From NCBI RefSeq assembly GCF_006442315.1, contig NZ_VFVY01000016.1, positions 62,001 through 126,000 on the forward strand: a stretch of 64,000 bases of DNA, written 5' to 3'. The notes beneath the pieces are model-generated. The model was given only the letters and a program-made list of their open reading frames with translations, did not search any database and was not told where the DNA came from. Every line of letters begins with the position of its first letter. Position 1 is the stretch's first letter. The DNA is from Mesorhizobium sp. B2-3-4 (GTDB lineage: Bacteria; Pseudomonadota; Alphaproteobacteria; Rhizobiales; Rhizobiaceae). Below, piece by piece: positions 52,706 through 60,311 of this stretch. The position numbers and the translations under genes are program-made.

Positions 52706-53023
52706 TCACTCCGGCAGCTCGACCATCACCGCATCGCCATCCAGCCGCGCCAGGTAGCTGCCGAGATTGACGCAGGGCGGCAGCCTCTTGGCCGCACCCG
52801 TTCGATAGTCGAAGGCGCCGGCGTGCTTGGGGCATTCGACTTCGTAGTCCATGACCAGCCCGTCGGCGAGGTGGACGGCCTCATGGGTGCAGAGCCCATC
52901 GGTGCAGAACACCTCGTCGTCGGGCGAGCGGAAGATGGCGTAGGTGCGGCCGCCATGGTCGAAACGGCGCGCGCCTTCCTGTTCGATGTCGTCGAGGCCG
53001 CAGGCCCTGATCCAGCTGGACAT
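52706..53023 (-). CDS. MocE-like Rieske 2Fe-2S ferredoxin
   Basis: The 105-residue protein has Rieske ligands C45 and H47 (CTH) and C64 and H67 (CPKH), in the arrangement GLCTHEAVHLADG and VECPKHAGAFD. This is the MocE-like class of small Rieske ferredoxins that supply electrons to oxygenases. It is the last gene of the leftward group of PanB-like, hydroxylase and binding-protein genes. The di-iron membrane hydroxylase upstream is the obvious partner. No reductase gene lies beside it. Confidence 0.85.
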   Translation of the reverse strand: MSSWIRACGLDDIEQEGARRFDHGGRTYAIFRSPDDEVFCTDGLCTHEAVHLADGLVMDYEVECPKHAGAFDYRTGAAKRLPPCVNLGSYLARLDGDAVMVELPE

Positions 53024-53047
53024 TCTTTCCTCGTGAGCTCCGTGCGG

Positions 53048-53079
53048 TCTCCGGGACGGCTGTCTTGCCGTCCCGGAGA
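53048..53079 (-). terminator. Stem-loop between binding-protein and ferredoxin genes
   Basis: A perfect 12-bp stem (TCTCCGGGACGG and its complement) surrounds an 8-base loop, just after the binding-protein stop. It lacks a T-run. Hairpins after binding-protein genes often stabilise their mRNA, so this may set different levels of the two products. Confidence 0.5.
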
Positions 53080-53093
53080 TTTCGCTCCTGGGA

Positions 53094-54059
53094 TCAATTC
53101 TTGCTGAGGTAGTCGGCAGCGTTGGCCGGCGTCACCAGTTCGAACGGCACGTAGACGACGCGGTCGACCTTCTCGCCCTTGGCAAGCGCCAGTGCCGCGT
53201 CGACACCGCCGCCGCCCTGGCCCTTGGCGTTCTGGAACACCGTCACCGCGAGATCGCCAGCCTTCATCGATTGCAGGCCGTCCTGGGTGGCGTCGATGCC
53301 ACCGACGACGACGTTCTTCATGTCGACGCCGTTTGCCTTCAGCGCCAGGATCGCGCCGATGGCGGATTCGTCGTTGTTGGCGATCACCGCGTCCGGCGCC
53401 GGACCCGCCGTCAGCCAGTTGGTCATCAGGTTCTGCGCATTGTCGCGCGCCCATTCGGACGATTGCTTGTCGGTGATCTTGATGAAGTTGCACATGTCGG
53501 TGGCAAAGACCTGCTCGACATCCTTGGTGCGCTGCAGTGCTGCCTGATGCACCAGGCTGCCCATGACGATATAGGCCGTCGCGCCCGCCGACTTGCCCTT
53601 GGCGCGCAACAGCTTGCAGACTTCGAAAGCCTCCAGCGTGCCGGACTCGGTTTCGTTGGAGCCGACATAGACCTGCTTTTCCGGCAGGTTCTTCATGTCT
53701 GATGGTTCGAGGTTGACGAAGACCAGCGGAATGCCGGCCTTGGCTGCCTCCTCGCTGATGGTCTTGGAGGCATTGGTGTCGACAAGCGTGACAATGATGG
53801 CGTCGACGCCCGAGGCGATGAAGTTCTTGACCTGGTCGAGCTGCTTGGCGACGTCGTTCTGCGCGTCTTCGACCTGGATGCCGGCGCCCTTTTCCTTGGC
53901 GCGGTCCTGCATGCCGTGCATCAGCAGCGTCTGAAAATTGTTGTCGAAGTTGACGATCGAAACGCCGATCTTGGCGGCGAAGGCCGATGTCGACATCGTC
54001 GCGGCGAATGCCGTCGACATCAGCGTCGCCAATGCCGTCGAAATGAGAAGCTTCTTCAC
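53094..54059 (-). CDS. Sugar/rhizopine-type ABC substrate-binding protein (MocB/RbsB-like), without adjacent transporter
   Basis: The 321-residue protein has a signal peptide (MKKLLISTALATLMSTAFA..AFAA) and the RbsB/MocB fold: KIGVSIVNFDNNFQTLL, QNDVAKQLDQVKNFIASGVDAIIV, PDAVIANNDESAIGAILAL and a late GGIDATQDGL. It belongs to the sugar/inositol/rhizopine-binding group. No ABC ATPase or permease accompanies it, which is unusual. It lies in a leftward group, between the di-iron hydroxylase and the MocE-like ferredoxin. The ligand may be the hydroxylase's substrate, and import must rely on a transporter encoded elsewhere. Confidence 0.88.
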   Translation of the reverse strand: MKKLLISTALATLMSTAFAATMSTSAFAAKIGVSIVNFDNNFQTLLMHGMQDRAKEKGAGIQVEDAQNDVAKQLDQVKNFIASGVDAIIVTLVDTNASKTISEEAAKAGIPLVFVNLEPSDMKNLPEKQVYVGSNETESGTLEAFEVCKLLRAKGKSAGATAYIVMGSLVHQAALQRTKDVEQVFATDMCNFIKITDKQSSEWARDNAQNLMTNWLTAGPAPDAVIANNDESAIGAILALKANGVDMKNVVVGGIDATQDGLQSMKAGDLAVTVFQNAKGQGGGGVDAALALAKGEKVDRVVYVPFELVTPANAADYLSKN

Positions 54060-54127
54060 GGTTTTCCTCCCTTGCGGATGGAGTGCCGGTTCACCCCTCT
54101 TCGTTCCGGCCCTTGCGGGATGGCTGG

Positions 54128-54148
54128 AGGGATGGCCGCGCCATCCCT
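54128..54148 (-). terminator. Stem-loop between hydroxylase and binding-protein genes
   Basis: AGGGATGG/CCATCCCT with a 5-base loop lies in the 111-base gap between the hydroxylase stop and the binding-protein start. It has no T-run, so it is more likely a processing or stabilising hairpin than a full terminator. Confidence 0.4.
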
Positions 54149-54170
54149 GTGGCTGTCTGGTCGGCCGAGG

Positions 54171-55175
54171 TCAGCGAGGGGCGTTGGCGCGTGCCTTCTT
54201 CTTTTCGTAGCGGGCCTCCATCCGCGCCTCGCCCTCCTTGCTGCCGTCGTGGAAGGTGCCGAACCATCGGTCGAACGGAATGAGACCGTCGCCGTAGTTC
54301 ACCTCGAAATATTTGTGGTGGAGGTAGTGGATGTAGGCGTGGCTATCGACCGAGCTATCCTCGGTCAGCTCGACCTTGTCGAAGCCGACATGGCCGGGAA
54401 TGGCGCCGAAACCGGCATAGTGGAGCTGATAGAGCGCGAGCAGCGGATTGGACGGGATAATGAGGTGCCAGAGCGCCACGCCGAGATAGCCGAGCTGCTC
54501 GACCGGGTGCATGGCCAGCGACGACCAGGGCGAGGGGTTGACTGAATTGTGGTGCACCGAATGCACCCATTTGTAGAGCGGCGGCCAGTGGATCGCCCGG
54601 TGCAGCAGGAAGAAATGCGTCTCGTGGATGATCGGCACCACCAGCGCCAGCACGAACAGGTAGACCGGGTGCTCGGCCACGGTCAGCCACGGCACGTAGC
54701 CATTGGCGTAGGCGTAAAGGATCGCCACCTCGATCGCCGTCCAGATCGGCATGCCGGTGCCGAAGGTGCGCAGCATGTTGTCGATGTTCTGGTTCTTGAA
54801 CAGGAACGCCTTGTTCTTCTGCTCGGACGGCCATTTGCCGTTGTATTTGAATCGGTTGCCCTGGGCTTTTAGCGTGTAGAGCCGCATCTCGAAGGCGCCG
54901 AAGAAGACCAGCAGCGCCACGCAGTTGACGAGGAAGAGCCTGGCGATCCAGCCGAAGGAAAGCGTCTTCATCGCCTCGGTGTCGGGCAGCACGAAATGCC
55001 ACCACGCCACGGCCGAGAGCGCGAACAGCATGTTATAGGGCAGGAAATAGTGCGGCAGCCATTTGAGCAGCGCCAGCGGGCGCGGCGGGAAGGCAAACAG
55101 CGGCGCGGTGCCGGCCGGCTCGTTCGGCGCCCAGTCGCCGCGCTTGTTGCGCGTGCCGTATTTCAGATCGTCCAT
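54171..55175 (-). CDS. Fatty acid hydroxylase/sterol desaturase superfamily membrane di-iron enzyme
   Basis: I place the start at ATG 55175 (MDDLKYGTRNKRGDW). The longer frame upstream overlaps the PanB-like gene. The 334-residue protein has about four membrane helices and the eight-histidine ligand set: HETHFFLLHRAIHW (about 192-205), WVHSVHHNS (HxxHH) and HYLHHKYFEVNYG (HxxHH). It should hydroxylate or desaturate a substrate with O2 and ferredoxin electrons. The Rieske ferredoxin two genes downstream is the likely donor. In rhizopine catabolism, MocD plays the analogous oxygenase role, but this protein is a fatty-acid-hydroxylase-type enzyme and may act on something else. Confidence 0.88.
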   Translation of the reverse strand: MDDLKYGTRNKRGDWAPNEPAGTAPLFAFPPRPLALLKWLPHYFLPYNMLFALSAVAWWHFVLPDTEAMKTLSFGWIARLFLVNCVALLVFFGAFEMRLYTLKAQGNRFKYNGKWPSEQKNKAFLFKNQNIDNMLRTFGTGMPIWTAIEVAILYAYANGYVPWLTVAEHPVYLFVLALVVPIIHETHFFLLHRAIHWPPLYKWVHSVHHNSVNPSPWSSLAMHPVEQLGYLGVALWHLIIPSNPLLALYQLHYAGFGAIPGHVGFDKVELTEDSSVDSHAYIHYLHHKYFEVNYGDGLIPFDRWFGTFHDGSKEGEARMEARYEKKKARANAPR

Positions 55176-55197
55176 GACGGCCTCACTATGTCTGGGT

Positions 55198-55989
55198 TCA
55201 CAAGGACTGGGAGAGGGTGAGGAAGCGGTCGTAGGCGGCATCGTCCATGTCCACCTGGTGCCTGGCTTCGGGGTAAAGACCATTGGCCACGTCGCGGCCG
55301 AAGGCGCGGAAGGCAGTGATGCGCTTGTCCTGCAACTCGGCTTCCAGCGCGACGAAATCGGCATAGCGCCTGGCATGGCGCGGGTAGTGGCCGCTGTGGG
55401 TGCCCAGCACATCGCTGGAAAACAGATATTGCGTGTCGCAGGCGTTGCCGCAGCCCATACCCATGGTGACCAGCGGCGTCGAGCGGGTGATGTGGTCGGC
55501 GAGCCTGACCGGCACCACCTCGACCTCGATGCAGGCCGCGCCGGCGTTCTCCAGATCCTTTGCCGCGCGCAGCACCTTGATCGCCTCCTCGGCCGATTTG
55601 CCGATGGCGCGGAAATTGGTCCAGGTGGCGCGGTTGGGCACCAGGCCGACATGGCCGGTGACGGGAACGCCCTCGGCGGCCATCGCCTCGATGAAGCGCG
55701 GCGAATGCGATGAATAGACCGCATCGGCGCCGCGCTTCATCATGGAGAAGCCGAGCCGCACCGCCTCATCAGACGAAGCGATAGCGCCATGCGGCATACC
55801 CACGGAGAGGAAGGCGAGGGGTGCCGCCTGACGGATGGCCTCCAGATTGTGATCGGGCTCGCAGGACAGGATGACGATGTCGCTGGCGACGGCGGCCCGC
55901 GCCTCGGCCGGCGTGTCGACATGAAGCTGCAGCCATTTGCGGCTGCCCTTGGCGCTTTGCAGGTCGTGTACGCTCAGCCGTCTCGTCAC
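55198..55989 (-). CDS. PanB-like (ketopantoate hydroxymethyltransferase family) protein with altered active site
   Basis: The 263-residue protein aligns with PanB: MTRRLSVHDLQSAKG at the start, AFLSVGMPHG, the characteristic GHVGLVP (112-118), and GAACIEVEVVP. By eye, the catalytic and metal residues differ. The VGDS-type Asp region reads SCEPDHN, and the KIEG motif that holds the lysine and glutamate in E. coli PanB is YSSH (92-95). So ketopantoate synthesis is doubtful. It is the first structural gene after the LacI gene, 22 bases before the hydroxylase gene. It probably acts on a metabolite of this pathway. Confidence 0.8.
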   Translation of the reverse strand: MTRRLSVHDLQSAKGSRKWLQLHVDTPAEARAAVASDIVILSCEPDHNLEAIRQAAPLAFLSVGMPHGAIASSDEAVRLGFSMMKRGADAVYSSHSPRFIEAMAAEGVPVTGHVGLVPNRATWTNFRAIGKSAEEAIKVLRAAKDLENAGAACIEVEVVPVRLADHITRSTPLVTMGMGCGNACDTQYLFSSDVLGTHSGHYPRHARRYADFVALEAELQDKRITAFRAFGRDVANGLYPEARHQVDMDDAAYDRFLTLSQSL

Positions 55990-56049
55990 TCGACATCCTC
56001 CCGTTGCGGGAGGCGTAGCATCGCTGCCGACGGAAGACCGCCTGTTCCT

Positions 56050-56065
56050 TGATCAAATCAGATCA
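56050..56065 (-). promoter_or_regulatory. Candidate LacI operator upstream of the PanB-like gene
   Basis: Minus strand TGATCTGATTTGATCA; a larger palindrome has TTGATC/GATCAA arms (56049-56066). It matches a site before the LacI gene (57082-57097) at 14 of 16 positions. It overlaps the LacI stop codon and lies 60 bases upstream of the PanB-like start. Confidence 0.6.
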
Positions 56066-57070
56066 AAGGTTCTCGGCGGTGAAGGTGATGAAGCGGATCG
56101 GCGGGTTTTCGATCGGCAAGTCGTGCAGTCCGAGTCGGGCGAGGATCAGGTCTATGGCGCGGCGCGCCTGCGCTTCGGGCGCCTGGTCGAGCACGACGTC
56201 CATGGTGCCCTGGCGCAGCGCCGCGCTGCTGCGCTCGGTCAGTTCATGGCCGACGAAGAATATCTCGTGGCGGCGCGGATGGCGGGCCAGCATTTCGTTC
56301 AGCGAACCGTTGCCGCCGCCGGCATTGTAGAAGCCGGCAAGGTCCGGGCGCTGCCGCAGCACCTCGACGAGAAGGTCGGCGCTGCGGTGGCCCTCGTCAT
56401 GGCCGAACAGCACCTCGGCGAAAGCATGATCGGCGCGTGGATGCTGTGCCAGATAGTCCGAAAAGCCACGGATGCGGTCGCGATGCACCTGGTAGATCTG
56501 GCTGTGGCAGAGCGCCACGATGCTGCCGCCGCGTGGCTGCATGCGGCTCATCAATTGCGCCGCCATGCGGCCGGCGGCGTAATTGTCGATGCCGACATAG
56601 TCGGCCTTCGAGCCGGCGATGCGGGTCACCACCTGGACCGTCGGCACGCCCTGTGCCTCGATCTCGGCCAGAGCGGCGCGGATCAGCGGATCGTCCGGCA
56701 CCGCCAGGATCAGGCCGCCACGGCGCATGCCGGGCTCGCGGATGCGACGGGCAACGGCTGACGCATCGCCCTCGTCGAGGAACGTCCGGTGCACGGCGAC
56801 GGTGCGGTCGAGCGTTGCCGCGATGCGTTCGAAGGCGCGGGACAGTCGCGAGAAAAAGGTCGAGTCCGGCCGCACCAGGATGACCTCGATGCGGATGATG
56901 CCGCGATGCGCTTCGGGCAGCCGGCGCGGATAGTCGAGCGAGCGGGCAGCGGCGACCACCTTTTCCACTGTTTGCGGCCGCACGCCGCCGCGGCCGTTGA
57001 GCACGCGCTCGACCGTCGCGGTGCCGACGCCGGCGCGGCGGGCGATGTCGGCGAAGGTGGGTTTGGCGAT
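56063..57070 (-). CDS. LacI-family regulator with an apparent ATC start codon
   Basis: The reading frame has the LacI HTH: residues 2-25 read AKPTFADIARRAGVGTATVE and RVLNG. The effector domain follows, with IRIEVILVRPDSTFFSRL, PTVQVVTRIAGSKADYVGIDN and the late LTERSSAALRQGTMDVVLDQ. The codon where the family begins is ATC (57070-57068), not ATG. GGGAGG lies five bases upstream, and no ATG, GTG or TTG in frame precedes it before a stop. The next GTG (57004) would remove most of the HTH. A non-standard ATC start or a start mutation is implied. It likely controls the leftward PanB-like to MocE-like genes. Confidence 0.8.
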   Translation of the reverse strand: MAKPTFADIARRAGVGTATVERVLNGRGGVRPQTVEKVVAAARSLDYPRRLPEAHRGIIRIEVILVRPDSTFFSRLSRAFERIAATLDRTVAVHRTFLDEGDASAVARRIREPGMRRGGLILAVPDDPLIRAALAEIEAQGVPTVQVVTRIAGSKADYVGIDNYAAGRMAAQLMSRMQPRGGSIVALCHSQIYQVHRDRIRGFSDYLAQHPRADHAFAEVLFGHDEGHRSADLLVEVLRQRPDLAGFYNAGGGNGSLNEMLARHPRRHEIFFVGHELTERSSAALRQGTMDVVLDQAPEAQARRAIDLILARLGLHDLPIENPPIRFITFTAENL

Positions 57071-57081
57071 GGCGCCCTCCC

Positions 57082-57097
57082 TGATGCGATTTGATCA
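57082..57097 (+). promoter_or_regulatory. Candidate LacI operator upstream of the LacI gene
   Basis: TGATGCGATTTGATCA matches the operator at 56050-56065 (TGATnnGATTTGATCA shared). It lies within a palindrome CCTGAT/ATCAGG (57080-57099), next to the ribosome site of the LacI gene. This fits autoregulation. Confidence 0.6.
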
Positions 57098-57193
57098 GGA
57101 GGTAGCATGTTTTCACATTGAATGCTTTACGCCTCGGCTGGGGAAGCCGCATCTCGCCACGACGGGAGATTGGCAGTTTCCGCCGTCGGCGCC

Positions 57194-57502
57194 CTAAATC
57201 CCGGAGCCGTCCAGTTGCTGGGCATCATCGCCTTCCCAGGGAGCGGGCATCGAGGCACCCCGGCCGGGATTGGCGGTGGGCAGCGGCATCCAGCATTTCA
57301 GCTCGGGCTCGGCATATTCGACGACGCGGCCGGGCGAGGAATCGGAGGCGCGCCAGCCTTCCTCGGCGAACTGGTCGGCGCGCGACCAGTAGGCGAGATC
57401 GACTTCCGCCGGCCCCTGCTCGGACGAGCGCACGGTGACCAGGATGCGGCTGCCGTCCTTCGGCGCCGTCGACATGTGGCGCCACCGTTCGGGCTCGTCC
57501 AT
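57194..57502 (-). CDS. Small conserved protein, function unknown
   Basis: The start ATG at 57502 follows GGAGG at good spacing, giving 102 residues. It contains MSTAPKDGSRILVTVR (about residues 10-25), the DUF551-like small-domain signature. EVDLAYWSRADQF, then EEGWRASD and CWMPLPTANP follow. Such proteins are widespread in rhizobia and phages. No catalytic residues or membrane segments are seen. It lies between the LacI gene and the caspase gene, all leftward. Confidence 0.75.
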   Translation of the reverse strand: MDEPERWRHMSTAPKDGSRILVTVRSSEQGPAEVDLAYWSRADQFAEEGWRASDSSPGRVVEYAEPELKCWMPLPTANPGRGASMPAPWEGDDAQQLDGSGI

Positions 57503-57593
57503 CGCATTTCCTCCTCGGGTACTGCTGCGCTCGAAGGAGGGATAGTCGCCTTGCACCGGGAGCCGGTCAACCCGGACTTTCGCGAAAAGCCGT

Positions 57594-60167
57594 TCAGAAC
57601 TTCATCGCCAGCTGCTGTTCCACCAGGCCGAGTTCCTTCTCGTAGAAGCCTTCGAAGCCCTGGGCGTAATGCTGTTGGCGAAAAATGTCGCGGGCGGCGA
57701 TGAAAGCGTCGCGGGCCGCGAGCAGGCTGGCCCTGTCATGCGTCCTGGTGCCGATTGCGAGCAGTATTTCGCCGCGCACCGAATGGGTCTTGCCCCAGAT
57801 GATCGGCGACTTTTCGCGTGTCAGTTCGGTCAGCGCCAGGTCCATCTGCTCAAGCGCCTTGCGGTAGCGCGGTACGCTGTCCTCGGCGTCGCCCATGAAA
57901 CGGTAGGCGCGGCCCTGATTGTAGGTGATGGTGGCCCAGGTGAAAGGGTCCTGCTTGCGGGTAATGACCTCATGCGCCCTGTCAAAGGCGGCCAGCGCCT
58001 GCTCGAAGCAGTCGGCGCATTTGCCGCGCTGGCCAAGCGACAGAAGCACGGCGCCGAGATTGCTCTGGGTGTTGGCCCAGTCGACCGGCTGGGTCTCGCG
58101 GGTGCGGACCTCCAGCACGTCCTGGAAGGCGGCCCGCGACGCCTCCAGTTTTTCGGTGCCGTCCTCGATCTCGCCGAGCTTCTGCAGCGCCACCGCCATG
58201 TTGGCCATCGCCATCGCCCACTGCACCGGCACCTTGCCGCGGGTCCAGACAGTGAGGGCGCCGTGGAAGGCGTCGATGGCGTCCGTGTAGTTCTTCCTTG
58301 CGTCGCCGGCATCGCCGAGCGCGGTGAACTCGTTGCCGATGTTGTTTTGCAACCCCGCCCATTCGTCGGGACTGGTCTTTTTCGTATAGACCTTCGTCGC
58401 CTGGCGGTAGGCGTCCATCGCCTTGGCGTAGTAGGCCGTGCCGCCGGCGCGCTGCCCCATCAGGTCGTAGGCGTTGCCAAGGTTGATCAGCACGGTGGCC
58501 CACAATTGCGGCGTGCGCTTGCGGCTGAAGATCTCGAGCGCGTCCTCATAGACCTTGATCGCCTGCTCGACACGCGCCGTGCCGTTTTCGCGTGCGGCCA
58601 ATGCCGTCAGCGTGATGCCTTCGTTGATGGCGACGCCGGCCGGGCCGCCGGTGAAGACGGTGACGCCGGGCAGCAGCTTGGCCGCCTCATAGACGTCGAC
58701 CGCTTCTGACAAGGCCGCGTTTTCGCCCTTGATCATGCCCTGGTCGGTCAGCGCGTCGCCTTCGAAGATCTTGTAGATGAAGGCGGTCTTCGGGTCCCAG
58801 CGCTCGGCCTGCCGGAACGCGTCCTCATAGCGCTCGGCGGCGGTGCGGTAGTCGAAGTTCAAGATAGCGGTGCGCGCATGGTCGGCAAAAGTATTGGCGA
58901 GTTCCAGCCGCCTCTGCCTGATGTCAGCCTCGGCTTCGTCCAGCTGTTTGTCGATCTCCTCGGCCCGCGCGCTGGCCTTGGCGCGGAAGGTCAGCGCGAG
59001 CTGGATGGCGCCTTCCGTCTGCGCGCGGTCGGCAAGGCCAGAAAGGCGAATCAATTCAGGATCCTGCCTGGTTTCGGTGTCGTGCCGGGTTATGATTTCG
59101 CGCAGCTTCTGTGCGCCGGCCGCGAGCTGCGCCTGCAAATCGGCGGGGCCGGCAGATGTGTCGATCCGAAGGGCGCCGAGCATGCCGTAGAGCTGGTCGA
59201 GCGGCACCTCGTTCTGCGCCGCGACGGTTTCGACCATCGCGCGCTGGTCGGCAGGCGTGGTGGCTATGGTCAGCAGCAGCTTGCGCCGGGCCGAGCGGAT
59301 CGAGGCCTCGTCGCTGCCGGTCTCCTCCGGTGCCTGGCCGAAATAGAGCAGCCGCCGCAGGCTGGCATTGGTCCAGGGCAATTGCCGGCCGCCGGTCTTC
59401 ACATAGACTTCCTCGGTGACCATGGTCATGACATCGCCGAAGGCAAAACCGCCGGCTGCGAGATGTTTCAAAAGAGCGGCGGCATAGGGACTGTTGCCGC
59501 CAGCTTCGCCGTCCAATGCCGCATGGCCGGGCGCCGCGGCAAAGCCGATGACCTCGCCCAGGCTCTCCGGCGCGCCGGATGCATCCGCAAGGGGTGCGGC
59601 ACCACGCGCGAGATCGAGCCCGGCGGCGGCCACCGCCGCCGGGCCGGACGGGGTGTTGAGCGTCGCACCGGGCGGGAAGGGGTTGGATCGGCAGGCATCG
59701 AGCAGCATAATCGCCACCGGAACGCTGGCCTTGAGCTCAGCCAACAGAGCCGAGACCCGAACCAGCCGGTTGGCCGGATCGGCGAGCGAGGTGGCGTCCG
59801 CTTCGACCGGCACCAGATAGTTCTCGCCCGCGGCCTCGATGCCATGGCCCGAATAGTAGAGCAGCGCGACGTCGGCGCCGGCGGCGTCCTCGACGAAATG
59901 CTTGAGGCCGCGCGCCAGGCGCACCCCGTCGCCATCGGGGATGGAACTGACCTCGAAACCGAGACTGGTCAAAAGCTGGGCGACGGCGCGTGCGTCATTG
60001 GCCGGATTGGGCAGCGCGGGCAGGGACAGGTAGTGGGACTCGCCGATGACCAGTGCCACGCCGCGCAGCGGTTTGGCATCGTCGGCCCGTGCCGGCCATG
60101 CCAGCAACACAGCCTGCAACGCCAGCAGCAATGCAGCGCAAAAGGCAAAGCGATGTCGACCCGCCAT
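57594..60167 (-). CDS. Secreted caspase-like (C14) protein with TPR domain
   Basis: I place the start at ATG 60167 after a GGGG stretch; a TTG two codons earlier is possible. The 857-residue protein has a signal peptide (about 1-28, ending WPARA) and a caspase-like domain of about 230 residues. Catalytic H108 is in LLYYSGHGIEA and C159 in MLLDACRSNPF. A long TPR-type region (about 390-845) follows, with repeats such as AWAGLQNNIGNEFTALG, WANTQSNLGAVLLSLGQ and ATITYNQGRAYRFMGD. It is probably periplasmic or secreted. TPRs may recognise a protein partner that triggers proteolysis. No adjacent substrate or inhibitor gene is evident. Confidence 0.88.
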   Translation of the reverse strand: MAGRHRFAFCAALLLALQAVLLAWPARADDAKPLRGVALVIGESHYLSLPALPNPANDARAVAQLLTSLGFEVSSIPDGDGVRLARGLKHFVEDAAGADVALLYYSGHGIEAAGENYLVPVEADATSLADPANRLVRVSALLAELKASVPVAIMLLDACRSNPFPPGATLNTPSGPAAVAAAGLDLARGAAPLADASGAPESLGEVIGFAAAPGHAALDGEAGGNSPYAAALLKHLAAGGFAFGDVMTMVTEEVYVKTGGRQLPWTNASLRRLLYFGQAPEETGSDEASIRSARRKLLLTIATTPADQRAMVETVAAQNEVPLDQLYGMLGALRIDTSAGPADLQAQLAAGAQKLREIITRHDTETRQDPELIRLSGLADRAQTEGAIQLALTFRAKASARAEEIDKQLDEAEADIRQRRLELANTFADHARTAILNFDYRTAAERYEDAFRQAERWDPKTAFIYKIFEGDALTDQGMIKGENAALSEAVDVYEAAKLLPGVTVFTGGPAGVAINEGITLTALAARENGTARVEQAIKVYEDALEIFSRKRTPQLWATVLINLGNAYDLMGQRAGGTAYYAKAMDAYRQATKVYTKKTSPDEWAGLQNNIGNEFTALGDAGDARKNYTDAIDAFHGALTVWTRGKVPVQWAMAMANMAVALQKLGEIEDGTEKLEASRAAFQDVLEVRTRETQPVDWANTQSNLGAVLLSLGQRGKCADCFEQALAAFDRAHEVITRKQDPFTWATITYNQGRAYRFMGDAEDSVPRYRKALEQMDLALTELTREKSPIIWGKTHSVRGEILLAIGTRTHDRASLLAARDAFIAARDIFRQQHYAQGFEGFYEKELGLVEQQLAMKF

Positions 60168-60311
60168 GCACAACCCCGATGACCCATGCCATCGTAACCG
60201 GCATAAGGTGGCGGCTCAATGACCGATGCGGCGGCAAGACCAAATGTCGGATCGCATCGGCCATTTACGTCCTGGGTCCGGCGATGGTCGCCAGGACAAG
60301 GAGAAGCATTG

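Noticed and set aside
53094..54059. Binding protein as the partner of the sugar ABC system at 43396-47201
   Set aside because: That system already has its own binding protein, and the two are 6 kb apart with other genes between. It remains possible only as sharing in trans.
54171..55175. Calling the hydroxylase mocD
   Set aside because: The histidine pattern and context suggest the fatty-acid-hydroxylase fold. Homology to MocD cannot be shown by eye, so only the role is compared.
54171..55724. Long frame joining the hydroxylase with upstream sequence
   Set aside because: The upstream half overlaps the PanB-like gene in another frame. A clear start at 55175 restores the normal family length.
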